This document shows, piece after piece, positions 21,430 to 32,500 of a stretch of 64,000 bases of DNA. Both the position numbers and the translations under genes were made by a program. The DNA comes from Telopea speciosissima (Eukaryota; Streptophyta; Magnoliopsida; Proteales; Proteaceae), in the NCBI RefSeq assembly GCF_018873765.1, contig NC_057919.1, positions 69,992,984 through 70,056,983 of the forward strand, read 5' to 3'. The notes under the pieces were generated by a model. It was not told the origin of the DNA. It ran no database searches and saw only the letters and a program-made list of their open reading frames with translations. Positions within the stretch are counted from its first letter, which is position 1. Every line of letters begins with the position of its first letter.

Positions 21430-23841
21430 ATGGTTCTTCGCAATCATTCGAAGCAATGCCTCAGAGCATATTCAACGATTTCCCTAATATCACCATCTAT
21501 CTACAGTTACATCATCCGGGCATCCATTGAAAAGGGTGCTCCTCAAAAGGCGCTTCTGGACTACAAAGCGATCCTCTTCTCCGGAACAATCCAACCTAAC
21601 CATCGAACACTGTCATCTGTCCTCGACCCCTGTAAGATCTTATTAGATCTTAGATTTTCCACCAGTATTCATGCGAGAATCCGCAAAACTGGTTTCCAAT
21701 TGTACCCGTCTGTGTTCGCTTCTCTAGTTGGAACCTATATTGTCAGTGATCGACTTGATCGTGCCTGTCGAGTTCTTCGTGAAGCTCTGGAATGGGGTGT
21801 CGATCTCTTGTTTGGGAATTTAACCATTGATGGTTATATGAAGAGTGGAGATCGAATTTGATAATGCAAACAAGATATTCAAGCAAATGTCGCACAGGGA
21901 AGTGGTTTCTTGGAACTTGATGATAGCTGGTGGTGTTAGAAATGCCCACCCAAAGGAGGCATTGAGTATGTTTCATCAGATGCTTGGCTTGAATTTCAGG
22001 CCAGATGGCTTCACCTTCTCTTTAGTTCTCTCTGGGTGTGCTCGAACTGGAGCTCTTCGCGAGGGCAAGCAGGTACATCAGTTGATGATCGAGCATGGAA
22101 TTGAGCTCAATTCTATACTGAGTTCGGCCCTAATAGATATGTATTCCAAATGAGGAAGAATCCAACACTGCCAAGCAAGTTTTTGACAGTATTCAAAGGA
22201 AATAAGTATTTGTTTGGAATGTGATGATGACAGAGCTAGTGATTCATGGGCTTGCTTTGGATGCGATGGAATTGTTCTCTCGAATGGAAGGCGAAGGTGT
22301 TACTCCTGATGGATCCATCACCTTCCTTGGAATCTCGACTGCATGTAGCCATTGTGGCCTGATCGAAGAAGGGCACCGACATTTCGATTGGATGAGAAGT
22401 CATTACTCGATCGAATCGCAGCTCACACACTATGGAGCAATGGTTGACCTATTGGGTCGAACTGGGTTATTAGAAGAAGCGTACGCGATTATAAAAGCGA
22501 TGCCAATGGCGCCGGACATGGTAACATGGAGGGCACTGCTCAGTGCTTGTAGAACTCATGGGAATGCGAATTTGGGTGAGGTTGCAGTAGAACAAATGGC
22601 AAATCTTGTTGGGAAAAGTGTGAAAATCTTTTTTCACCTGTGTGCAAAGAAAACTGGAGAAAATACGACAGTACGTGAATAGTTACCACGTGTGGGACCC
22701 ACGTTAACACAAAGTGAGAGCGTATAAATAAAAATGATAAAAGCAAACAAACTCACCGACACAAGTGTTTACGTGGTTCGGCAATACCTACATCCACTGG
22801 CGTAATTGAGACTTCTTCAATATGAGAGAACTGAGACAATAATCGTACAAGTAATAACACTTGAATTTAAACAAAACCCAACCCTGTATCTAAAGTCGGA
22901 TACCCCTTGTACACCCTCTCTCAACTCATACTCTCAAACCCCTGAAGAGATAACACAAAACCCAATACTCCACAAACAATCACCCGCTCAACTCACTTCA
23001 CCTCTTGAACTTGTATATTGTTCAAATGTGTAGAACCCTTACCCTTTCCCCCTATTTATAGGAAATGTTAAGGATGAATTTCCCACGTTCATAGTCGATT
23101 TATGAACAGTGGAGGGGTAGGCAAGTAGGTGGGAGACACCCCTCCCTATCCTTTTCTTCTTTCCATTTAATAGTCACCCCTTTTTGTCCTTTCTCTCTTA
23201 ATTCTCTTCTCTTTCTTTTTTTTGTTGTCATTTATTTTTTATTGACTTTCTTTACACAACACACCACCACCCAACCCATTTGTCAAGTGTGGTGGCTGGC
23301 CCTCATAAATGAGGAGGACTCAACAAATCTCAATAGTGGAGATCGTGTGCTCGAACATGTATTCGGCTTCAAAGAGATGGGACAATGCAAAGAGAGAGAG
23401 ATGTGATGAAGAAGATGGGGATTAGAAACAACGTACCGTGGATTGAGTTGGGTGCAGATGGGAGATGTCGTTCACCAATTCAAGGTTAGTGATAGATCAC
23501 ATCCAGAATCGAACACATTATATGAGGTGTTGGGAAGATTGAGCCAGCGGATCAAGATGGAAGGGTTTGTTCCCATGAAGGATTTGGTTTTGATGGATGT
23601 TTTAGAGGAAAAGGAAGGGAATCTGAATTTATAAAGTGAGAAACTAGCGACGGCTTATAGGATTCTGAAGACGAGCCCTGAAACAGAAATTCAAGTATCG
23701 AAGAACCTTCGAACTTGTCAAGACTGCCACGGCTGGATGAAAATGGTTTCAAGAGTCTTAAAAAGGGCCATAATAGTGAGGGATTGAATTCGTTTACATC
23801 GTTTTGAAAATGGTTCATGTTCTTGTGGAGACTACTGGTAA
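21430..23841 (+). pseudogene. PPR-DYW protein pseudogene
   Basis: The pieces encode a PLS-type pentatricopeptide repeat protein: N-terminal PPRs (21430-21861), repeats such as REVVSWNLMIAGGVRN and RPDGFTFSLVLSGCARTGAL (21845-22153), further repeats and an E-type region (MVTWRALLSACRTHGNANLG, about 22530-22580), then after an inserted LTR the E+/DYW part with CQDCHGWMKMVSRVL and the terminal CSCGDYW followed by TAA at 23839-23841. Intact relatives edit C to U in organelle RNA. This copy is broken: the frame changes near 21850, a TGA stands where MYSKC is expected (about 22152), the frame changes again near 22165, TAA interrupts near 22201, and more stops lie in the DYW part. The LTR at 22607-23325 divides it. 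I infer it is non-functional. Confidence 0.9.
22602..23330. mobile_element. Solo LTR with 5-bp TSD inside the PPR pseudogene
   Basis: The LTR spans 22607-23325 (719 bp), begins TGTTGGGA and ends CTCAACA (inverted TGTTG/CAACA ends), and is bordered by the duplicated aatct (22602-22606 and 23326-23330). The PPR reading continues across after removal of the LTR and one duplication. A TATA-like tataaata lies near 22725 and a ttacgtggttcggc motif, familiar from plant repeats, near 22770. No internal region remains, so it is a solo LTR; the superfamily is not determined. Confidence 0.85.
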
Positions 23842-23856
23842 GTAACCATATAAAAA

Positions 23857-24008
23857 CCGGATCCTGTCCTTGTACAAGTACTGTCTAAGGTTCTTCAGGG
23901 CCACTCACATGGAATCCACTCTTCTTGTGGATCCTACAGTGGATTCCATGTGAGTGGCCCTGGAGGGCCTTGGATAGTACTTGTACAAGGACGTACACGA
24001 TCCGTGCA
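23857..24008. mobile_element. Foldback MITE / long hairpin
   Basis: Two arms of about 65 nt pair closely around a loop of under 20 nt. The left arm includes ccttgtacaagtact and agggccactcacatggaatc, the right arm their reverse complement. It starts just after the PPR-DYW stop. Likely a short MITE whose transcript could form a strong hairpin; ends are approximate. Confidence 0.75.
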
Positions 24009-24009
24009 T

Positions 24010-25010
24010 CACTTATAAAATGGGAAGAAGTCTGTTATTCCGGCCCGTTTGTTCCTTTGGATGCTACAGTGTGGAATCCCTGACAACTTTCCAGGAGTAT
24101 GGTAAGGGTGTTTGAACGTATGGGGTTAGAAACTGGTGAGAGCATGGTTTGAGCTTTTGAGGTATCAATGTCGTATTGGGCGACGATATGTACCGTTTTG
24201 CAAGTAATCAATCTCGATACTGTATTGGTGGCATGGTATCGATAAGGGATAAAATGATCAAAATTCATTTTTAAAGGAGAATCAGGGATACATTAGTTCA
24301 ATACTATCGATCCGTTTCGATGCCCTATCAACTTTGCAGGTGATCGATACCTAATCCGATACTATGCACTAAAACCGTGGGTGAGAGTGTCATACTTTTC
24401 CATTTTTTATGCTTTGTGTTGTCTCTACTCTCCACTCCCCATTCCATTTCTCTCAAAATTTCAACTATTTTGGTAAGATTTTTATTAAAAAGTACAGGAA
24501 AAATGAGCAATGATTCTTTTTTTTTATTTTTAACTTTTTTGTTGAAAGAAAAGAGAATTTTATAAATTATGAGGGTGAAAGACATGAGTCCACAAGAGTA
24601 CAACTATCAGTTGTAAAAGTTAGTTTACTATAACATTCTAACCAGGAGCAATGATTCATTGATCTTCTGTTTCTTGAAGGACTTATTGTCGCCCGGAGGA
24701 GGAGGCTGTTACGATCACATCTTCATATGGGGGCTAATCTTACATTAATTACAAAAGTGATTTGGTGTAAGTAAGTAGGTTGATATGATCTTGGGTTCTC
24801 TGAACTTCTAAGCCAGTTTATGCTAATTTTGGCAAACTCTTCTCCGCTTTTGACTCTTTTATGAGAATGGGTTTATAGCATTATGTCTTAAATTTAACGA
24901 AAAATAAGGATATTCCAAAAAATTCAACGAAATAATTAGGAAGTCTTATTAAATATTAAAAAGGGGGAAAAAAAAAAAGGTAAAGCCTAATTCCATTAAC
25001 AATGGATATG
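24010..25010. other. No gene; diverged repeat near 24.15-24.37 kb
   Basis: Motifs such as atcgataagg and cgatacctaatccgatac near both ends of 24150-24370 suggest an old MITE of the cgatac-rich type. The rest is AT-rich with no supported feature. Confidence 0.35.
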
Positions 25011-25013
25011 ATA

Positions 25014-25249
25014 AGTTGCGATCATGGTTCCTGATCTCGGTATCGGTTGAATTGGATCGGGATTGTCCAAACTTGGACAAATATGACATTATTGTCCTTG
25101 TTTTCTTATTAAAAACCTAATTTTTTTACACTTTTACCCCTGTCCGTAGAGCTAGATTGGATTGGTATTGGGATTGGTCTCGACCGATACTGATCCGATC
25201 TGGCCAAAATCGGATGATCTGATCCTATACCTCAAACCATAGTTGCGAT
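25014..25249. mobile_element. MITE with 9-bp TSD (cgatac-rich family), copy 1
   Basis: The element at 25023-25240 begins catggttcctgatctcgg and ends with its inverted counterpart (ctcaaaccat). It is flanked by the exact duplication agttgcgat (25014-25022 and 25241-25249). The arms are rich in ggatcgg/ccgatac motifs. A related copy lies at 51969-52172. The duplication length fits a Mutator-type origin. Confidence 0.75.
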
Positions 25250-25314
25250 GTATGCTTGTCGTATCTATTATTTAATATGATTTATATTAAGTGAGATGAG
25301 TATTTAGACATCCT

Positions 25315-25386
25315 TCCGTTGTCGTCCAGCGGTTAGGATATCTGGCTTTCACCCAGGAGACCCGGGTTCGATTCCCGGCAACGGAA
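25315..25386 (+). tRNA. tRNA-Glu (UUC)
   Basis: 72 nt including the discriminator A, CCA not encoded. A 7-bp acceptor stem (tccgttg/caacgga), D arm with gtccagcggttaggat, anticodon loop ctttcac with anticodon TTC, and T arm cccgggttcgattcccgg. A TTTTT Pol III terminator follows at about 25388. Matches the conserved plant nuclear tRNA-Glu without visible defects. It stands alone with no clustered tRNAs. Confidence 0.97.
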
Positions 25387-26580
25387 CTTTTTATTTTAAC
25401 TTTATATCTTCCACCCTAATACTGGCCACACGTTGGACTGCGAACTTGGAATCGATTCGAATCAATCCCATAAACCCTAGAATCGACGTTTCAGAACATG
25501 CAGGATCAAAGATTGATCACAGCCAATTTAGATCTCAATCAACCAACTCAACCTATCCAATTTTCGAAACCACGACACATTTTGATTCAAGGGATAATTG
25601 TATCTAACCTCATGCCACTAAATATTTTGATTGCCTTTGTATCTCATGTTCATTCTGGGCCTTCCATACCTCCCACATTATGACTATTACTTTTTCGACC
25701 GATCATCTCCTCTTGCCTCTACTTTGAACATCTCGTTCAATTTTAGCAGTATTGGTGCCTCTTAGCTTTTACTCATAGTTCTGGGGGCAAAACACTTCTT
25801 TGCAGTCGTTCTCTAATCATTTGGGAGCTGTTGCTGATTTATCTTTATACTTTGCTTTTGTCTAGGGTTATGAAAATCGGAATCGAGGACCAAAAAGGTC
25901 AATAGCAACAATCGGTCCAAGAAACCATAGAATATGGATCTGAAAACCCAACGATCCAGTGAGAAAAATCCTAGGATTGGTAGATTGAAACATCCAGAAT
26001 TATCAGTCACCGCCAATTCTGATTTTTTGAACAGTGGGTTTGTCAAGTGCTAGCATTCCTTCGCTTTTGCTAATAAATATCTTTATCTGAGGAAAGGCCA
26101 TAATAGACTAAAAACCTTACTGTGAACGAAGGTAAAAGCTTCATTTCAGAATCCTTCAAATTTAACATTGAGGCAGCTGCCAAGCAAGCAAAACAGATCT
26201 GTATCCAGACAGCCCAACATGTTACTTTCTACCAAAAAATCTTTTTTTGGGGAGGAAAATTCTGCCAAAAGAATCATGTTAACAAGGGGGCTTCATTATG
26301 TTATAAAAAATAAATAAATTACAAGAAACCTTAATAGTTGCCTGCAAAATAAATAGATCTACTAGGGCAAATTTTGCTTTTCTGATTACTATTAGGGAAT
26401 GAAGTGTTTTTGCATGACCAATTTGAAGGCTACATCAACTGATTTTACAATGTTGTCAACTGGAAAAAAAATAGATTTACAAGGAACATGCAATTAAGCT
26501 ATAGATCTGAATCAAAAAGGAAAATTGTTAGCAAGGAAGCAAAATTGCTGATGTGCCTTCACAAGTCAATCACGTTGATC
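25387..26580. other. No gene; fragments of dispersed repeats
   Basis: The stretch at 25445-25530 (gaatcaatcccataaaccct, then agattgatcacagccaa) is related to the 148-bp unit at 20.8-21.1 kb, and 25865-26035 carries similar gaatcg-type motifs. No coding sequence is supported between the tRNA and the end of PMS1. Confidence 0.45.
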
Positions 26581-29500
26581 TTACCTCTTCCGTATAGTCG
26601 TCAGGTCTATCAAGTGCCGCATGGTTGGCCTACCATGTGGGCAATTCCAAGGAGACTTGAGGCCAGACAAATGCTCAAGTATCTGAAAACCCAAAAAAAA
26701 AATGAAATAAGTATCCTGATGGTCTTTGCCTCTTACAACTAAATAACAAAGAAATTCCATGCATTTTTATATTGGACCAACACAAAGACCTCAGACCAAA
26801 TATACATAAGCATCAAATGGACTGAACAACCCAACCGTGACTGGTAGTCCACTCTGGCCTCGGACAAAATATGCATCAGCATCAATTGGACTCACCAGCA
26901 ACTCAGCAAGTTAAATTACTGAACTAGTCTAAAAGCTCTATTCTCTACTGTATAAAGTCCACAAGATTACCAAATTGACCAGGATTAACCCAAGCACTGC
27001 ATTAATTGGGTCAACCACCAATCCTGGTTTAAAGCATTGTAACCATGTACCCCGGAAAAAATCGAACCATTCATTGTAGGCTCTCTAGTAACTACATGTG
27101 GCAACAAAATACTTGGAAACTAATTTATTTTTTCTCCTCAACCCTGCTTATTTGAGTGTTCAGCTTAAGACGACAATATAATCGTAAGTTTTTCTCTACG
27201 AAAAGCCTAAAAGAAACAACCTTGGAAACATCATTACAACAGAGGACTGCATTGACAAAGCATATTAAAAAATAAAAAAAAGGCATTAAGATGTAGAAAA
27301 AAAAACAATTTGTTACCACTGCTTATCCCAAAAGCTCAAGCCGTTAAGGGTCACAACAATGTAAATCAACACACAACACCCCCCATAGGCACGTGCAGCC
27401 CAAACACACACACACACATGGCTTTGGATGTGACACCATCATGTAGCACCAAGAAGGCACAATACAAAACACAAACCCCTTGCACTTACCAGGGATCGAA
27501 CACTCGACCTCCTGGCTCTGATAACATGTTACAACTGCTTATCCCAAAGGCTCGAGCTATTAAGTAAGGGTCACAACAATATATATCAACACACTACACA
27601 TATTTACTACCTTTTTCATCTCATTTCGCCCCAGCGGATCTCCAATCATAACAGATGAACGGCAAGCACGCGATGCCAGCATAGCACGAACCCTTGATGG
27701 ACAAAGAGAATCTGAAGTGTCCATTTTGTAACTACTAATCATCGAGCACTCCCCTTGACTATCAGCAAGGGTAGATATGAGCTCCTTAAAATCTGTTTCA
27801 GGAAAGGAAGCAAATTAGTGCTTGGTCATCTCATTCATCCGCAAACATACGTAAGATATTAACTACTTAATAGATATAATGATGTTTACATCTTTATCCA
27901 GTATCTTTACTACAAAATCCATGACGAAGAGGCTCATCAATTTGCATCTTCCAAGTTCCAATTGATGGCCCATATGCTCCACTGCACAACAGAAAGCTAA
28001 GAATCCTATCCCATCACTTGGACATGAAATTCAGTAAATTCTGTCCTGCTTCAAAGAATCAGCTCATAGATGGCAAGGATATTCATCTATGTAGTTTTTG
28101 GGCAGTTTACATCTCAAGAATTACCCATCAATTCTAGACAATGTATAAACAGGTATGCATGCTTGGTATTTGTGAAGTAAGAAGCCACCATTCAAATATG
28201 AGGAATTCATAATTTGTAAAACAGTTATTACCTTCAGCTCCAAAAGTTATGTTTTTACTGAAGGGCACAGCTTTTAATTTAAATTGGCAGCCAGGAGGAG
28301 CATGTACATCCTCTTCCAAAGTAAATCCATTTTTCCTAACAATACAAAGACCAAAATGCTCAGGAATCTTCACAAAACCAGGAAGAGAAACCAATAAGGG
28401 AGTAAAAGAAAGGGGGGAGGTGAGGGGAAAAGACCATTTGAAAAAGGATATCAAGAGAAGAAAGAGAAGCATGAGCTGTTATTGTTCTACAACTTAATAC
28501 CTAAAAAGGAACTTACACAAAGCATAGGTGAAATAACATAGTCTTTTTTTTATTTTTTTGGGTGAATTAGTTTGTCTCTATGTGAAATAACAGAAAGTTC
28601 ATTGTACAACAGACCACAAGAGAAGAGACTGCAATTCAAATCTCATCAACTTCTATGCAAAGTGCTCAGTGCACTTTAACAATGTTTGTACTTGAATTTC
28701 GAAGAGAGAACTCATGTATAGATTCATACATTCTGTAAATTTTAATATTTTTGAATGCCCTCACAATTACAATGAAAACTAATCATTTGAACGGAAAAAA
28801 AATTAACATAGGAATACTCAAAATACAACATGATAGTTGCATGGACATTTTTATACACCATTGTACTCTGTAGACATTCTCTTATTCACCCATCAAACAA
28901 TTCCCTCAATACAACAACAGATGCAATTCACCATTGATCATTAAGGTGAATTTGGGTTACTGAAATGGTTTGACGTCAACCATTCAAGATGGAGGATATT
29001 CGGGGGGAGCAAAAAGTTCGGCACTAAAAGATGGTAGGTGGACATTGAAGTATGGAAAAAAGGGGAGAAGAAGAAGTTCAGCAATCAATTCAGTGTTGGA
29101 TAATAGGGTAATTGAAACTCAACCGCTTTACAACCATGGAATTATCATCTTGTATTTCTGGGTCACTTTCACTTTTCTTTCCATCTTTTGTTACAAAGAA
29201 GTCCTGAAATGTTTTCAAATACTAAACATATTAATTAGATTAGTAATTTGAGTTTGAAAGGTGAGACATGAAAGAGACCTTATAGCCCTCTCCTGATAGA
29301 TTTTCACATAGCAAGCCGGGAGTCCCCTGCCTCTAGGACAAGATGGGATTTACAATTTATTGCCTAGCCAGAAGAAGGGATAGAACTCAAGAATCTCCCT
29401 ACCTTCTGATCAGTAAGGATATGCGGAGGAGGAGATCTTCAATCAGAACAGGACGGAGGTAAGCTCTATTCGGCCCGGAGCATTGATTCCCCATAACGAA

Positions 29501-32500
29501 TAAGCTAGCTCTAAATACAAATTGCCTATCCAGTGCTCGACTAGGTCCCCCAGTTCCTCGGCAGCACCTCGAGGTGCATTTGGTTATCTTACATGATTGT
29601 CAGGATACTGCAATTTATTAGTCATGTGCATTGACACATCCTCCACTAGATTCCAGGAAAAAGATCATAGATACTGCCAGAAAGTATGAGTTGGATGGTC
29701 TGTAGATCTACAATGTTATTTGCACCGCATAAGCAGAACAAAATAATAATATATAACCTAGTACAGCATAACAATTATTGTTTATAGTTGCTATGCCATG
29801 AGAGAAAATAATCCAATCTTAATTTTAAAGGGACTGTAATGACACCTCTATAGGCGTATTTAGAACACGTAACGTTTTGACTGCCCCCTTGTCTTATTCC
29901 CAAAAGTTCTTTAAATCAGAGGTAAAAAAGTGTTTTAAACTAATTTGAAAGTGTACTCTATTGTGCTTTTCGAGTAGAAATGTGAAATGACAAGATTTTA
30001 CCCTCACTGAAAGAAGTGTGTTATATCACAAGGGCAAAAATAAAGGTTACAAATTATTTGACACCTTTAGGGGTGTCAATAAGAAAATAGCATTTTTAAA
30101 ATTACAAGCGACCACAGCCAGAAAAATCAGGTTTGGAGGATCGATAGAATCTCCAAAGCAGGTATCCTCAAGTTCATACAAATGTACGCGGAGAACAAAA
30201 TTAGTGATTAGGACAAGGAAACGAATATATATATGGCAAGGGTTGGGCACACCACTCGCTTTCCACAAGCTAGCGGCATGCACCAATGGGGATCACAGGA
30301 TGGGCTGGGCAGGGGCGTGAATCATTTCACAGGGGATGGGCCAGTGGGGACAGAGACAGACACATGGCTGGGCAGCATTATATATATATATATATATAAC
30401 TATCATTAGTCAAAAGCTAAGTTACACACAGCCTCTTGAGGGGCATGGATTAATCAAATCAATTACCTAATGAAATAAATCTGGGGCAGAAATACAGCAT
30501 GTTGCATACACATAGGTTAGCTACCAACAGAAGACTTAAAGAAAACGCAAAAGTAATCAGTTTAGCATTAGAAAACTGACCCCTTTTTTTTATCTAGTGT
30601 TTTCCATACGAAAATTCTACACTGATAGTGGTGTTTTCAGCTTCATAAAATGTAGTGACTACCCATAGAAAGGTTTCACCAACTCTCATAAAATATTAAA
30701 CAGCAATATCTTATAGAACTACTTTTCAGAATGGTTAATCAAGTTAATGGTATCTGAATCCATTACATGGAAAAACAGAAAGTAATGATACATCTCAGAA
30801 GTTTACAAAATATACAAAGGTTGCTTGTAAGAGGGGGGAAAAATGACATGACAGAATCGCAATTAATGTCCACCTGATTATATCCATATGCATTGAAGCT
30901 ACAACTTCTTCTTCCGGAGATAGCTCCAATCTCATTGGCCTAAAATGAAACTTTTGAAAGTAATCAGAAAATAACATTAGAGAAAAAATAACTTTGCTCA
31001 AAGGGGAAAAAAAGGAAAATGGATGAGATAAAATCGTTGATTGAATGCCCCACCCATCTCATCAGCAAGTTCCACTCCAATACAAGTATAGGGGTCAAAA
31101 AATGCTTTAAAGTTATTATCAAATTATGAAAACCAGCAAATGACATTACATCAAATATGTAATAGTAGAGACCAGTGGCCTCATTGTAATTTTTCACAAC
31201 TTTGGGGAAACTTTTAACAAATATAACATGCCAATTTTGGTTGAAATTTGATCAATGAGATGGAGGATCCTTTATAACATGGACTCATTCAAAGTCTCAA
31301 ATGTGTAAAGTTTATAACCCTTATCGACCACTTATTTAATTAATTGTATATGCCTTAAACATATTCTACCATTCCACATGAAGTAGAAAGAGTTGGTTGC
31401 TAAAGAAGCTTTAATTGAAGCTAGCATGTCATCTTGATATGGATAACTTCATGCCTTCATCCCAAGAGTTTTTTTTTTTTTTTGGACAGGTAGTGGCAAG
31501 GAGAATTGAGCTCAAGACCTCTAATGCGAGGTATTGGTCCTTGCCAACTGAGCTACCCCCTTGGGGTATCCCAAGAGTCAACAAGCTATCTTCATTTCAT
31601 CTTTCTAATTCATTATGTCTGTCATCAGTCAGAATCATCCTTTATCTTCCGCAGAGTAAAAGAAATTATGAGTTTGTACTTCGTATACATTCAATCTTAT
31701 CCCAGGTGATACTCATTTGACCACAGAGAGAATTCTTGTTACTTAGAATTTCACCTTCAAAGAAAGAAAATCTTATATTCAGAATCAGACAGAAATATCC
31801 TTCCTGCTAGTATACATGATGCCCCAGGAAGTATTGATACTGTTCTTATAAGAGATAGGAACAGAAGAAAAGGTCAAACTTATTAACATGCTTCTGCTGA
31901 GATGCCAACCTGAACAACTGATGGATTATCCTCTGTATGCTATTAGTTCAGTTTTCTTAATTGACATTTAGTAGATTTTTGTAGATTTTTTTAATTGACA
32001 TTTATTGATAAATCCAATATCTTGCATCCCCTTCTCCTTTTGAACAACTAATTGTTAACATTTTGTTTCTGAGTTTAAATAGGCTGATATGGTAGCTTAG
32101 GATGGTTGAGATCTTTGTTTTTTCTTTATTACTTATGTGATGGACAGAGAGAGGAAGTTCTGGTATCATTAATGAAACTTAGCTTTAAAAATTGTGGATT
32201 CCCACGGTCACGGCCTGGATGCTATTGGCTTATTGCTTGGCCTTTCTATTGCTGGTTCTATCCTTCCTAGGGCTTTCTTGCTGTGCTCTACGACTGGTTC
32301 CAGGTCCTTGTTCCCTCTTCTGCTGGTTATTATTCTGCACTTGCATTACAATCACTTGAACTCTCTTCTGATGTCACCTAGGCTGGGGAAAAGATCAGTT
32401 TTGTTCCTTGCATCCCCTTCTCCTTTTGACCTGAGTTTTGATTTTGTTCACAAGTCAATGGGCATACCTAACCCTGGAATCTCAGTTTGAAAGAGTCTCT

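Noticed and set aside
27900-28000. Exon-like frame ([20 protein letters not shown]) between PMS1 exons 9 and 10
   Set aside because: The flanking PMS1 exons join in phase without it, and I recall no such segment in plant PMS1; treated as intron.
32194-32490. 98-codon ORF in PMS1 intron 7
   Set aside because: No motif, and it shares words with neighbouring repeat-like sequence.
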